DNA of 54,291 nucleotides from Burkholderiaceae bacterium (lineage in GTDB: Bacteria > Pseudomonadota > Gammaproteobacteria > Burkholderiales > Burkholderiaceae), in contig CANCBK010000005.1 of the NCBI GenBank assembly GCA_947374315.1, positions 1-54,291 of the forward strand, read 5' to 3'. The notes beneath the pieces were generated by a model, which ran no database searches, was not told the DNA's origin, and was given only the letters and a program-made list of their open reading frames with translations. Position numbers and translations under genes: made by a program. Within the stretch, counting starts at the first letter, position 1; every line of letters begins with the position of its first letter. Positions 1 to 8,119 of the stretch are shown in pieces.

Positions 1-498
1 TATGGTGCTCAATTGGCCGCCCACTTTGGCTTGCCTTATGCCTTTGCCTCGCATTTTGCACCCGAGCAGCTCCTTGATGCAATGGCCAGTTATCGTAAGC
101 TCTTTAAACCTTCTGACGAGTTGGCTAGTCCATATTCAGCTTTTTTAATGAATGTGGTGGCCGCCGATACCGATGAAGAAGCTCAGCATTTGTTCACCAC
201 CTTGCAGCAAAATGTGATTCGCATGCGCCGCAATACGCGGGGTCAGTTGCCGCCACCCATCGCCGACCTAGATGCATTCTGTGAGCCCCATGAAAAAGTA
301 AGCGCTGCTCATGCCCTGCAATGCTCAGCCGTCGGTTCATTGGCTACCGTAAGAAAAGAGATGCAGCATTGGCTTGATCTCACTGGGGCCAATGAGATCA
401 TTATTACTGGCCAAATATTTGATCATCAGGCGCGCCTAAGATCATTCGAGATTGCAGCTGAAGCAGCCAAAGGCTTGCGTTTTAAGGCTACAGCTTAA
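1..498 (+). CDS. LLM-class flavin-dependent oxidoreductase (C-terminal part)
   Basis: The reading frame is open from base 1 and no start lies in the window, so this is the C-terminal ~165 residues of a larger gene. The first residues (YGAQLAAHFGLPYAFASHFAP) match the segment found about halfway along bacterial luciferase-like monooxygenases of the MsnO8/YhbW type, which are usually ~330-340 aa. These are FMN-dependent TIM-barrel enzymes of mostly unknown substrate. The end, a typical 'ITGQIFDHQARLRSFEIAA' helix, is normal for the family. It converges on the PIN-domain gene, whose stop overlaps its own by about 11 bases. The family is clear; the substrate cannot be told. Confidence 0.85.
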   Translation, partial: YGAQLAAHFGLPYAFASHFAPEQLLDAMASYRKLFKPSDELASPYSAFLMNVVAADTDEEAQHLFTTLQQNVIRMRRNTRGQLPPPIADLDAFCEPHEKVSAAHALQCSAVGSLATVRKEMQHWLDLTGANEIIITGQIFDHQARLRSFEIAAEAAKGLRFKATA

Positions 499-904
499 AA
501 GCGTTGTAATGGTGCGTGATGATGACATCATCTTTGGCCGCTCGACTGGCGATCTGGAGTACCGCATTGTCTTTGCTAATTAATATTGCCGGTCTGAGTT
601 TGTAGGCTAGATCCAGAAATATTTGATCATCAGTATCCTGGCACTGCCATGGCGCAGTGGGTAAACCTTCATCATCCTGAAGTTGCGCGATGGATTGCCA
701 ATGCTGAAGAATGGCTGCCTGAGCGGCGCTCTCAAGCTTGAAGAGCGGGCGCGAGATGACATCGGCGAATTCAGTCAAAGTCTTTTGGCTAGCGATAGCG
801 GTAATACTATTGCTGAAGAGCGCATTCTTTAAATCAATCGCTCTTGCATCGTTAAAGACAAAAATATCCAGCAGGATATTGGTGTCCAAAACGATGGGCT
901 TCAT
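488..904 (-). CDS. PIN-domain putative ribonuclease (COG1569-like toxin family)
   Basis: A 138-residue PIN-domain protein. The acidic metal-site residues are visible: D7 in IVLDTN, the glutamate in LTEFADV, and the aspartates of DTDDQIFLDLA, with a late ISKDN motif. Proteins of this shape are annotated as toxin components of PIN-family toxin-antitoxin systems and would cleave RNA with Mg2+. I chose the ATG at 904 (MKPIVLDTN) because it overlaps the stop of yaeQ in an ATGA, which indicates translational coupling. The longer start at 922 adds only six residues and no better ribosome site. No antitoxin-like gene is adjacent: the upstream partner is YaeQ and the downstream neighbour is convergent. 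It may be an antitoxin-free PIN nuclease rather than a toxin. Confidence 0.8.
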   Translation of the reverse strand: MKPIVLDTNILLDIFVFNDARAIDLKNALFSNSITAIASQKTLTEFADVISRPLFKLESAAQAAILQHWQSIAQLQDDEGLPTAPWQCQDTDDQIFLDLAYKLRPAILISKDNAVLQIASRAAKDDVIITHHYNAFKL

Positions 905-1449
905 TGCTGTTGCGCCCGCCAAATTTCTGGGGTGATGGTAACTTGACCCATATCCGATGAAACATACGCTTCACCATCCTGAACGTTGACGTGCAAGACC
1001 ATGCTGCGCTCGACCAGCTTATTGAGTTCCTTGGCCTGTTCGGCTGGAATGGAAATGATCTGGAGATTGCGTGCACGAGTGAGCTTATTGGCGATACCGT
1101 CCCACCAGATCTTGCTGGTGTGGCCGCCATAACAATACACAATGACTTGATCGGCGCGACCGCAAGCTTTTAGAATACGGCGTTCATCTGGCTGACCGAT
1201 TTCTATCCACAGCTTGATGGCATCGGTTAAGTCCTTCACCCAAATATCAGGCTCATCGGTGTCGCTCAAACCCTTGGTAAACACCAAATCTTCCTGAGCT
1301 TGCAGGGCAAAGGCGATGATTCTGACCATCATCCGCTCTTCGGTTTCAGAGGGATGTTTGGCGATGGTGAGGGAATGACTGCCGTAGTAATGGCGATCTG
1401 AGTCTGCGACGTGGAGGTCGGCTTTGTGGATAGTTGCGCGTAGAGCCAT
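901..1449 (-). CDS. yaeQ: YaeQ family protein
   Basis: A 182-residue protein matching YaeQ over its whole length: the MALRATIHKADLHVAD start, HPSETEERMM, the DEPDIWVKD/LWIEIGQPDERRI block and the C-terminal VNVQDGEAYVSS. YaeQ proteins have a PD-(D/E)XK nuclease-like fold; in this family the core residues correspond to the DEPD...E..QPDE region. E. coli YaeQ has been linked to suppression of the loss of RfaH, but its biochemical role is unknown. It is the first gene of a two-gene minus-strand operon with the PIN nuclease (ATGA overlap). An 89-bp gap separates it from the divergent flavoprotein gene. Confidence 0.9.
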   Translation of the reverse strand: MALRATIHKADLHVADSDRHYYGSHSLTIAKHPSETEERMMVRIIAFALQAQEDLVFTKGLSDTDEPDIWVKDLTDAIKLWIEIGQPDERRILKACGRADQVIVYCYGGHTSKIWWDGIANKLTRARNLQIISIPAEQAKELNKLVERSMVLHVNVQDGEAYVSSDMGQVTITPEIWRAQQQ

Positions 1450-1538
1450 GGCGCATTATCGCCTTTTAGTTGGACTATCCCGTCTATCCCAGTATTATTT
1501 CGAAAATTGCTCCAATTTACTGTGTATCGTAGAGTCCC

Positions 1539-3158
1539 ATGATCCGTATTACCGAACTTCGCCTGCCTATTAGCCATGCCCCCGAGGCATTGGAGGAGGC
1601 AATCTTGAAGCGCCTGAATCTCAAGTCTCAAGACTTCATTCGGGCCGAGGTCTTTAAGCGTAGTTATGACGCCAGAAAGAATGTCGCACTGGCCTTTATC
1701 TATACCGTCGATTTGTCTGTCAAGAATGAAGAGCAGCTCCTCAAGCAATTTGCCAATGATATTCATGTAAGACCCTCTCCTGATACGCGTTATCACTTTG
1801 TGGCAAATGCCGCACAGGTAAGCGCTGAAAATTTTGAGCGCCCAGTTGTCATTGGTTTTGGCCCTTGTGGAATCTTTGCGGCGCTGCTATTGGCTCAGAT
1901 GGGATTTAAGCCGATTGTTTTGGAGCGCGGCAAACCAGTACGTGAGCGGACTCAAGATACTTGGGGCTTATGGCGCAAGAATGTCCTCCATCCAGAATCT
2001 AATGTGCAGTTTGGCGAGGGTGGGGCAGGTACGTTTTCTGATGGCAAGCTCTATAGCCAAATTAAGGATCCTAAGTTTTATGGTCGCAAGGTCATCAATG
2101 AGTTTGTAAAGGCTGGCGCACCAGAAGAGATTCGTTACGTTGCTAAACCCCATATTGGTACCTTTCGCCTAGTCGGTGTTGTCGAGAGAATGCGCCAAGA
2201 AATCATTGAGCTTGGTGGAGAGATTCGTTTTTCACAAAAGGTAATCGGGTTTGATATTCGGGATGATCAAATTCGGGGTGTCAAGATTGAGGGGCATGAA
2301 GATCTGCCGGCAACCCATGTTGTTTTAGCTCTAGGTCATAGCGCTCGCGATACCTTTGAGGCCTTGCATCAGGTTGGCGTCTATATGGAGGCGAAGCCAT
2401 TCTCGGTAGGCTTCCGCATTGAGCATCCACAATCGTTGATCGATAAAGCCCGTTTAGGGCCGCATGCAGGCAATGCGCTGATTGGGGCTGCGGATTACAA
2501 GTTGGTGCATCACGCCAAAAATGGACGTGATGTATACAGCTTCTGTATGTGCCCGGGGGGCACAGTTGTTGCCGCCACATCCGAGCCAAATCGTGTGGTC
2601 ACGAATGGCATGAGTCAGTATTCCCGTAACGAGCGTAACGCCAATGCTGGCATCGTCGTCGGAATTACTCCGGAAGATTATCCGGGCGGTCCGCTAGCGG
2701 GTATTGAGTTTCAGAGGGCGCTAGAGTCTAAGGCCTATGAGCTGGGTGGGTCCACTTATGAGGCGCCAGGGCAATTGGTGGGAGACTTTCTAGCAGGCAA
2801 GCCTTCGACAGTGCTAGGTAGTGTGACACCATCGTATAAACCTGGGGTTCATCTCACGGACCTGGCCGATTGCTTGCCTCCTTATGCGATTGAAGCAATT
2901 CGAGAGGCCATTCCCGCCTTTGAGAAGCAGATCAAGGGCTTTTCGATGAAAGACGCAGTGCTCACTGGAGTGGAGACTAGAACATCTTCTCCATTGCGGA
3001 TTACTAGGGGCGCAAACTTTCAGAGTTTAAATATCAAAGGTCTTTACCCTGCGGGTGAGGGGGCAGGCTATGCTGGTGGAATCTTGTCGGCAGGAGTGGA
3101 TGGGATTAAAGTAGCAGAGGCAGTTGCCCTTGATTACCTCTCCCATCTCTCGAAATAA
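1539..3158 (+). CDS. NAD(P)/FAD-dependent dehydrogenase, COG2509 type
   Basis: A 539-residue flavoprotein. An N-terminal ~90-residue domain (MIRITELRLPISHAPEALEE...) precedes a Rossmann FAD-binding motif at about residues 104-115 (VIGFGPCGIFAALL), followed by the ERG and FGEGGAGTFSDGKL motifs diagnostic of COG2509 'uncharacterised FAD-dependent dehydrogenases'. The C-terminal GLYPAGEGAGYAGGILSAGVDG closes the FAD site. The electron donor and substrate are not known for this family. The next gene, hemN, starts 20 bases downstream, so the two are probably co-transcribed. No strong Shine-Dalgarno sequence precedes the ATG. Confidence 0.9.
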   Translation: MIRITELRLPISHAPEALEEAILKRLNLKSQDFIRAEVFKRSYDARKNVALAFIYTVDLSVKNEEQLLKQFANDIHVRPSPDTRYHFVANAAQVSAENFERPVVIGFGPCGIFAALLLAQMGFKPIVLERGKPVRERTQDTWGLWRKNVLHPESNVQFGEGGAGTFSDGKLYSQIKDPKFYGRKVINEFVKAGAPEEIRYVAKPHIGTFRLVGVVERMRQEIIELGGEIRFSQKVIGFDIRDDQIRGVKIEGHEDLPATHVVLALGHSARDTFEALHQVGVYMEAKPFSVGFRIEHPQSLIDKARLGPHAGNALIGAADYKLVHHAKNGRDVYSFCMCPGGTVVAATSEPNRVVTNGMSQYSRNERNANAGIVVGITPEDYPGGPLAGIEFQRALESKAYELGGSTYEAPGQLVGDFLAGKPSTVLGSVTPSYKPGVHLTDLADCLPPYAIEAIREAIPAFEKQIKGFSMKDAVLTGVETRTSSPLRITRGANFQSLNIKGLYPAGEGAGYAGGILSAGVDGIKVAEAVALDYLSHLSK

Positions 3159-3177
3159 TTGAAGATACCAATTCCTA

Positions 3178-4593
3178 ATGAGTATTGAAGTTCCTGTAGT
3201 CACCTCAAATGAAAAAGAAGTCCTTTTTCATCCGGAGTTATTGCAGAAGTTTGATATCAACGGACCGCGCTATACCTCTTATCCAAGTGCCGATCGTTTT
3301 CACAATCACTTTGGTGAGTCGGATTACTTAGGGGCTTTGCAGCGAGTGGCCAAAATAAACGAGCCGCTATCACTCTATTTTCACTTACCGTTTTGCCCTA
3401 ATATTTGTTACTACTGTGGTTGCAACAAAATCATTACCAAAGACCATGGGCGGAGCGCCAAGTACATTAAATATTTGGCCAAAGAGATGGCGATGGTTTG
3501 CTCAGCCATGGGCGCACAGAACAAAATACCCGTCACTCAGTTGCACTGGGGCGGTGGTACGCCTACATTTTTGTCTCACGAAGAGATGATTGAGTTGATG
3601 CTTCATACGCGTACGCATTTTGACCTACTTCCTGGCGGTGAATATTCCATTGAGATTGATCCGCGCCGAGTAACGGAGGCCGACATCGCTTTGCTGGCGG
3701 AATTGGGTTTCAACCGCATCAGTCTCGGGGTGCAGGATTTCAACCTTGAAGTTCAAAAAGCGGTTCATCGAGTGCAGACTATTGAGGAAACGCAAGCGGT
3801 CATGGATTGGTCCAGAAAGTATGGGTTTAAATCTAGGAGTGTGGATCTGATTTATGGATTGCCAAAGCAAACGCCAGAGACCTTCAAGGAAACCGTTGAT
3901 GTGGTACTCAAGATGGGTCCGGATCGATTATCGGTCTATAACTATGCGCATTTACCCCATATCTTTAAACCACAGCGCAGAATTTCTGAGGCAGACTTGC
4001 CTGGAGCGGCTGACAAGTTAGACATTCTTTCAAATACGATTGAAAGACTTGGTGAAGCGGGGTATGTGTTTATTGGCATGGACCACTTTGCCAAACCAGA
4101 TGATGAGCTAGCCATTGCGCAAAAAGAAGGCAAGCTACACCGTAATTTCCAGGGTTACTCAACCCAAGCGGAGTGCGATCTTTTGGCCTTTGGTATCTCC
4201 TCGATTGGCAAGGTAGACGACTCTTATTCGCAGAATGTCCGCACCTTGGACGAATACTATGTCGCAATTGATGATGGTCATTTACCTACCCTCAGAGGTC
4301 TTCAATTAGACAAAGATGATCTATTGCGCCGAGAGTTGATTGGTGAGTTAATGTGCCAATTTGCCTTAGATACCGAGCAGTTCGCCAAGTCTCATCAAAT
4401 TGACTTCCCAAGTTATTTCAAGATAGAGATTGAGGAGCTAAAGGGCCTAGAAGAGGCGGGCCTCTTGGAGTGGCACGGTGCGACTATGGTTGTCCCGATT
4501 AAAGGCAGGTTGCTAGCAAGACGTGTGGCGATGACCTTCGATCGTCACCTCAGAGATTCAAAAGCTAAAGGTACTTATTCAAAGGTGCTGTAG
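3178..4593 (+). CDS. hemN: Oxygen-independent coproporphyrinogen III oxidase (radical SAM)
   Basis: HemN converts coproporphyrinogen III to protoporphyrinogen IX in haem synthesis when oxygen is scarce, using SAM and a [4Fe-4S] cluster. At 471 residues it is close to the E. coli enzyme (457 aa). The radical-SAM motif is C73-x3-C77-x2-C80-x-C82 (PFCPNICYYCGC). The GGGTPTFL motif binding SAM and the RISLGVQDF and QNVRTLDEY segments are also present. It probably shares a transcript with the flavoprotein upstream. The FNR boxes behind it lie upstream of ompW and would not normally drive hemN. Confidence 0.96.
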   Translation: MSIEVPVVTSNEKEVLFHPELLQKFDINGPRYTSYPSADRFHNHFGESDYLGALQRVAKINEPLSLYFHLPFCPNICYYCGCNKIITKDHGRSAKYIKYLAKEMAMVCSAMGAQNKIPVTQLHWGGGTPTFLSHEEMIELMLHTRTHFDLLPGGEYSIEIDPRRVTEADIALLAELGFNRISLGVQDFNLEVQKAVHRVQTIEETQAVMDWSRKYGFKSRSVDLIYGLPKQTPETFKETVDVVLKMGPDRLSVYNYAHLPHIFKPQRRISEADLPGAADKLDILSNTIERLGEAGYVFIGMDHFAKPDDELAIAQKEGKLHRNFQGYSTQAECDLLAFGISSIGKVDDSYSQNVRTLDEYYVAIDDGHLPTLRGLQLDKDDLLRRELIGELMCQFALDTEQFAKSHQIDFPSYFKIEIEELKGLEEAGLLEWHGATMVVPIKGRLLARRVAMTFDRHLRDSKAKGTYSKVL

Positions 4594-4622
4594 TGCAAAA
4601 GTACACCAGCAATGAGGTCAAT

Positions 4623-4636
4623 TTGATCGAGATCAA
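4623..4636. promoter_or_regulatory. FNR/Anr box 1 upstream of ompW
   Basis: TTGATCGAGATCAA is a perfect match to the FNR consensus TTGAT-N4-ATCAA. Its centre (4629.5) lies about 113 bases before the predicted ompW transcription start, a place from which a second FNR dimer could modulate the promoter. Confidence 0.8.
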
Positions 4637-4694
4637 AAACTCATAAAAAGAGTGTTGCTTTTAAACCCATAAAAAAATCTAGCACCCATCGTAT

Positions 4695-4708
4695 TTGATA
4701 TACATCAA
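4695..4708. promoter_or_regulatory. FNR/Anr box 2 upstream of ompW
   Basis: TTGATATACATCAA is a second perfect match to TTGAT-N4-ATCAA, 72 bases after the first. A -10-like GAAAAT lies at 4731-4736; a start near 4743 would put this box at -41.5, the classic class II activating position. The position relative to a true start is inferred. Confidence 0.85.
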
Positions 4709-4730
4709 ATGACTGGCCCCCATTCAATTT

Positions 4731-4736
4731 GAAAAT
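4731..4736 (+). promoter_or_regulatory. Candidate -10 element of ompW
   Basis: GAAAAT matches TATAAT at 4 of 6 positions. There is no good -35, as expected for an FNR-dependent class II promoter. It is supported mainly by its spacing from FNR box 2. Confidence 0.45.
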
Positions 4737-4772
4737 AGACTCATCAAATTGATAACCAAAAGGGAAACCATC

Positions 4773-5405
4773 ATGCGTATTAAACCTCTAGTAGCCGCAA
4801 TGGCAGCAGTCACTTTATTAGCTCCCATTGCCGCCCAGGCCCAGGCTTCCGATACTGAAAATCCATGGATGGTACGTGTACGTGCCGTAGATTTGTTATG
4901 GCAGAATGGCCAGTCTGGCGTTGCCCAGTCTATGAACATTAATGCGAAGAATCAAATTATTCCTGAGTTTGATGTTTCTTATTTCTTCACTAAAAATATT
5001 GCTACAGAGCTGGTTTTAACTTACCCGCAACAGGTTAACTTGACCGCTGGCGGGACGCAGGCCGGTAAGATCAGCGCGCTACCGCCATCATTGTTGATTC
5101 AATATCACTTTACTGATTTGGGTGCCATTAAGCCATACGTTGGCGCTGGCGTGAACTATACAATTTTCGGCAATCGTCAAAATTTCCCAGCCTTATCTAA
5201 TTCCGTGACAGTGGATCAATCTAGCGTGGGATTTGTTGCTCAGGTCGGTGCAGACTACATGTTTGATAAAAACTGGGGCATGAACGTAGATTTGAAATAT
5301 GCAACTATGAGCACCAATATTAGCCAAGTTTCCGGTGGCGCCAATGTCGGTAAGCTTACATTGAACCCACTCATGCCAGCCGTTGGTGTGACATACAAGT
5401 TCTAA
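4773..5405 (+). CDS. ompW: OmpW family outer membrane beta-barrel protein
   Basis: A 210-residue exported protein starting at the ATG at 4773, which has an AAAGGGA ribosome site 8 bases upstream; a TTG start at 4749 is possible but would add a charged extension before the signal peptide. The signal peptide ends near AAQAQA. The mature part has the OmpW features: N-terminal PWMVRVRAVDLLW, IIPEFDVSYFFTKNIATELV, LIQYHF..LGAIKPYVGAGVNYT, and a C-terminal PAVGVTYKF ending in aromatic F for barrel assembly. OmpW forms an eight-stranded barrel with a hydrophobic channel. In enteric bacteria OmpW is induced by FNR under low oxygen; the two FNR boxes here suggest the same control. Confidence 0.93.
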   Translation: MRIKPLVAAMAAVTLLAPIAAQAQASDTENPWMVRVRAVDLLWQNGQSGVAQSMNINAKNQIIPEFDVSYFFTKNIATELVLTYPQQVNLTAGGTQAGKISALPPSLLIQYHFTDLGAIKPYVGAGVNYTIFGNRQNFPALSNSVTVDQSSVGFVAQVGADYMFDKNWGMNVDLKYATMSTNISQVSGGANVGKLTLNPLMPAVGVTYKF

Positions 5406-5454
5406 GTTCAGTTATCAGTTCAGCCCTTGTGCTGGCACTGCGGTGTTGAAGATG

Positions 5455-5476
5455 AAGGCCCTGTTTACAGGGCCTT
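5455..5476. terminator. Hairpin between convergent ompW and P-loop gene
   Basis: AAGGCCCTG-TTTA-CAGGGCCTT forms a perfect 9-bp stem with a 4-base loop, 50 bases after the ompW stop and 13 bases beyond the end of the convergent gene. It lacks a long T run (GTCTATTG follows), so it is a stable hairpin and probable but weak bidirectional terminator. Confidence 0.6.
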
Positions 5477-5488
5477 GTCTATTGGGCT

Positions 5489-6085
5489 TTAGGAAATCAG
5501 GTGATCGATTAATTTCTCAAACTGAGTTTCATCGAAGTTGAGATTGTTAAAGCGCTGAATGGATGGGTGTATGGGCGGCTCTGTTCTGCGCTTAATGTAC
5601 TGATCCCAGTGATTTAACTTCCATTCGTCTCTAGGGTCTGCGCGCTTTTCCATTCGGTGCCTGGCCTCCTCTTCATCCAAATCAATCCAGGCTAGCCGAA
5701 TACTCGAGTCCTTTGAAATGCCTAAGGCTTCTGGGCTAAACATCTTGCCACTCTTAATCTCGTTCGAGAAGGGGCCCACCAAAATGATATTGACGCCTAG
5801 CGTGAGATTTTCTCGGGCGACATCAAGCATGCCCGCATACTCCCAGTCCCGAATATGCTCAAGGTAGTAGGGGCTATCACGATCATTGGCGTTATTTGTT
5901 GTCAGTTGCATCATATGGGCGCTAAAGGCTCCATAAGCCGTATCTTTGTCCAGAAAGAAAAAGTCCTGCCCCGTTTTTTCAATAATGAGAGGGAGCGCCC
6001 TCTTGGCTAGGGTGGATTTGCCAGTGCCCGCATGTCCCGTAAACAGGATGAGGCGTGGCGCAGAGGGGGTTAATTTGCAGGTCAT
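5489..6085 (-). CDS. P-loop NTPase, small-molecule kinase-like (AAA family ATPase)
   Basis: A 198-residue protein with a Walker A motif at residues 17-25 (GHAGTGKST), a hydrophobic strand ending LDKDTAYG at about 45-50, and a strand IILVGPFSN after the middle. The later RLAWIDLDEEEARHRMEKRADPRDEWKL segment resembles the lid (R-x(n)-R) of gluconate/shikimate/zeta-type kinases. The overall shape suggests a kinase of a small metabolite or a nucleotide-dependent modifier, but I do not recognise the substrate. It stands alone on the minus strand, convergent with ompW and divergent from uup. Confidence 0.75.
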   Translation of the reverse strand: MTCKLTPSAPRLILFTGHAGTGKSTLAKRALPLIIEKTGQDFFFLDKDTAYGAFSAHMMQLTTNNANDRDSPYYLEHIRDWEYAGMLDVARENLTLGVNIILVGPFSNEIKSGKMFSPEALGISKDSSIRLAWIDLDEEEARHRMEKRADPRDEWKLNHWDQYIKRRTEPPIHPSIQRFNNLNFDETQFEKLIDHLIS

Positions 6086-6175
6086 TGATATCCCAAGTCT
6101 TCAGGAAATTCTACTTCTGAATCCGGGGCAAATTGAGTAAATCAGCAGAAATACAATGGATTTTTCTGAAGCGAT

Positions 6176-6181
6176 GATAAT
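6176..6181 (+). promoter_or_regulatory. Candidate -10 element of uup
   Basis: GATAAT (5 of 6 to consensus) ends 6 bases before the ATG at 6188, with no ribosome site between and no good -35. A transcript from here would begin at the start codon. Low confidence. Confidence 0.35.
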
Positions 6182-6187
6182 GTCGCC

Positions 6188-8119
6188 ATGGCCTTAATCG
6201 TACTTACTGATGCAAAACTGGCTTTTGGCCACGTTGACCTCCTCGCAAACACTGCTTTCTCATTGGAATCTGGGGAGCGGGTTGGCTTAATTGGCCGTAA
6301 TGGCACCGGCAAATCTTCTTTATTGAAGATTTTGGCTGGCATGGAAAAATTGGATGATGGCCTGCTGCAATATCAGCAAGGCCTGCGTATCGCCTATGTT
6401 CCCCAGGAGCCGATATTTGAAGCTGAAGAGACCGTATTTGATGCGGTATCCAAGGGCGTTGCCCAGGCTAAAGCCTTACGAGAAGAATATGAAGCCCTCA
6501 GTGTGGGCGAGTGGGACGACGCAGCTCACCATCGCCTTGATGAAGTGCAATCCCAGCTAGAAGCGCTTAGTGGCTGGAATTGGGAGCAGCGCGTTCACGA
6601 AACATTGGATCGCTTGCATTTAGAGGCTGATCTCAAAATTAACACCTTATCAGGCGGTACCAAGAAACGCGTTGCATTGGCGCGCGCTTTGGTGGAGATG
6701 CCCGATGTATTGTTGCTTGATGAGCCAACCAACCATTTGGATTTAGACTCCATTTCTTGGTTGGAGGATTTGCTTAAAGACTACAAAGGCTCTGTCATTC
6801 TGATTACCCATGACCGCGCCTTTTTGGATAACGTGTGCACTCAAATTGTTGAGCTTGATCGCGGAATTTTGCGCACTTACCCTGGTAATTTCTCGGCTTA
6901 TGAGGTTTTAAAAGATCAGGAAATGAATTCTGAATCTTTGGCAAACGCACGAGCGGATAAATTACTTGCCCAAGAAGAGGTTTGGATCCGCAAGGGAGTG
7001 GAGGCTAGGCGCACTCGTAGTGTGGCGCGTATTGCTCGCCTAGAAAACCTCCGTGTCAGTCGTTCGCAAAGACGGGATGCGGTTGGTCAGGTAAAGCTTG
7101 CGGTCTCAGCTGGCGATAGAAGCGGCAAGATTGTGGCTGATTTGCAGAATGTCTCCAAATCTTATGGCCGTCCAATTGTGACGGATTTCACAGCAACGAT
7201 TTTGCGTGGTGATAAGGTAGGATTTTTGGGCCCTAACGGCGCTGGTAAGACAACCTTACTGAAGCTTATTTTGGGAACCATCGCGCCTGATTCCGGAACG
7301 GCAACAATGGGTACTCGTATTGAGGTTGCCTATTTTGACCAGATGCGAGAAGGCCTTGATCTCAATGCCTCCCTCGAGGACTACATCAGCCCCGGTAGTG
7401 AGTGGATTGAAATTAATGGCAATAAAAAGCACGTCAAGAGTTACTTAAGTGATTTCTTGTTCTCACCGGAGCGGACAAATTCACCGGTGAGCACCTTGTC
7501 TGGTGGTGAGCGTAATCGCTTGCTGCTCGCACGTTTGTTTGCTCGGCCTGCGAACGTCTTGGTATTGGATGAGCCAACCAATGACTTGGATATTGATACC
7601 TTGGACTTGCTTGAGCAGCTGCTTCAAGACTATAAGGGCACCGTCTTCTTGGTGAGTCATGATCGTTACTTCTTGGATAACGTAGTGACCAGCATCATCG
7701 CCAATGAAGGTGATGGATTCTGGCGCGAGTATGAGGGTGGTTATGAGGATTGGAAAATCCAAAAAGCGCGCTCTGACAAAATTCGTGCCGCTAATGGCGG
7801 CACCAAGCCCGTCGATAAGATTGAGGTGAAGTCTGAGCCTAAGGCTGAGCTTAAGGCCGAGCCCAAACCCACTGCAGCAAAGAGTGGCGCGCAAAAGCTC
7901 AACGGTAAAGAGCGTCAGGAGCTAGAGGCATTGCCATTGCAAATTGAGGCGCTAGAAACGGAGCAAGCTGATATTGGTATTGCGATGAGTAATCCTGATC
8001 TGTACAAGAATGAGCCCGAGTTAGCGGCAAGCATGCAAGCTCGCTTATCTGAACTGACTGCTGATCTCGATATCAAACTACAACGCTGGGAATTGCTACT
8101 GAGCCGTTCAGAGTCTTAA
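6188..8119 (+). CDS. uup: ABC-F ATPase, Uup type
   Basis: A 643-residue protein with two ABC domains and no membrane segment. Walker A motifs are at about 36-43 (GRNGTGKS) and 348-356 (GPNGAGKTT), each followed by an LSGG signature (LSGGTKKRVALARAL; LSGGERNRLLLARLF) and a DEPTNHLDLDS / DEPTNDLDIDT Walker B. The linker between the domains and a lysine-rich, coiled-coil C-terminal domain (NGKERQELEALPLQIEAL...) are those of Uup, which acts on ribosomes and affects excision of transposons in E. coli (635 aa). The ATG has no ribosome site; a GATAAT lies 6 bases before it. The stop codon overlaps the convergent permease stop in the palindrome TTAA. Confidence 0.92.
   Translation: MALIVLTDAKLAFGHVDLLANTAFSLESGERVGLIGRNGTGKSSLLKILAGMEKLDDGLLQYQQGLRIAYVPQEPIFEAEETVFDAVSKGVAQAKALREEYEALSVGEWDDAAHHRLDEVQSQLEALSGWNWEQRVHETLDRLHLEADLKINTLSGGTKKRVALARALVEMPDVLLLDEPTNHLDLDSISWLEDLLKDYKGSVILITHDRAFLDNVCTQIVELDRGILRTYPGNFSAYEVLKDQEMNSESLANARADKLLAQEEVWIRKGVEARRTRSVARIARLENLRVSRSQRRDAVGQVKLAVSAGDRSGKIVADLQNVSKSYGRPIVTDFTATILRGDKVGFLGPNGAGKTTLLKLILGTIAPDSGTATMGTRIEVAYFDQMREGLDLNASLEDYISPGSEWIEINGNKKHVKSYLSDFLFSPERTNSPVSTLSGGERNRLLLARLFARPANVLVLDEPTNDLDIDTLDLLEQLLQDYKGTVFLVSHDRYFLDNVVTSIIANEGDGFWREYEGGYEDWKIQKARSDKIRAANGGTKPVDKIEVKSEPKAELKAEPKPTAAKSGAQKLNGKERQELEALPLQIEALETEQADIGIAMSNPDLYKNEPELAASMQARLSELTADLDIKLQRWELLLSRSES

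Noticed and set aside
488..1449. Classical toxin-antitoxin pair
   Set aside because: YaeQ is a known 180-residue family not related to antitoxins.
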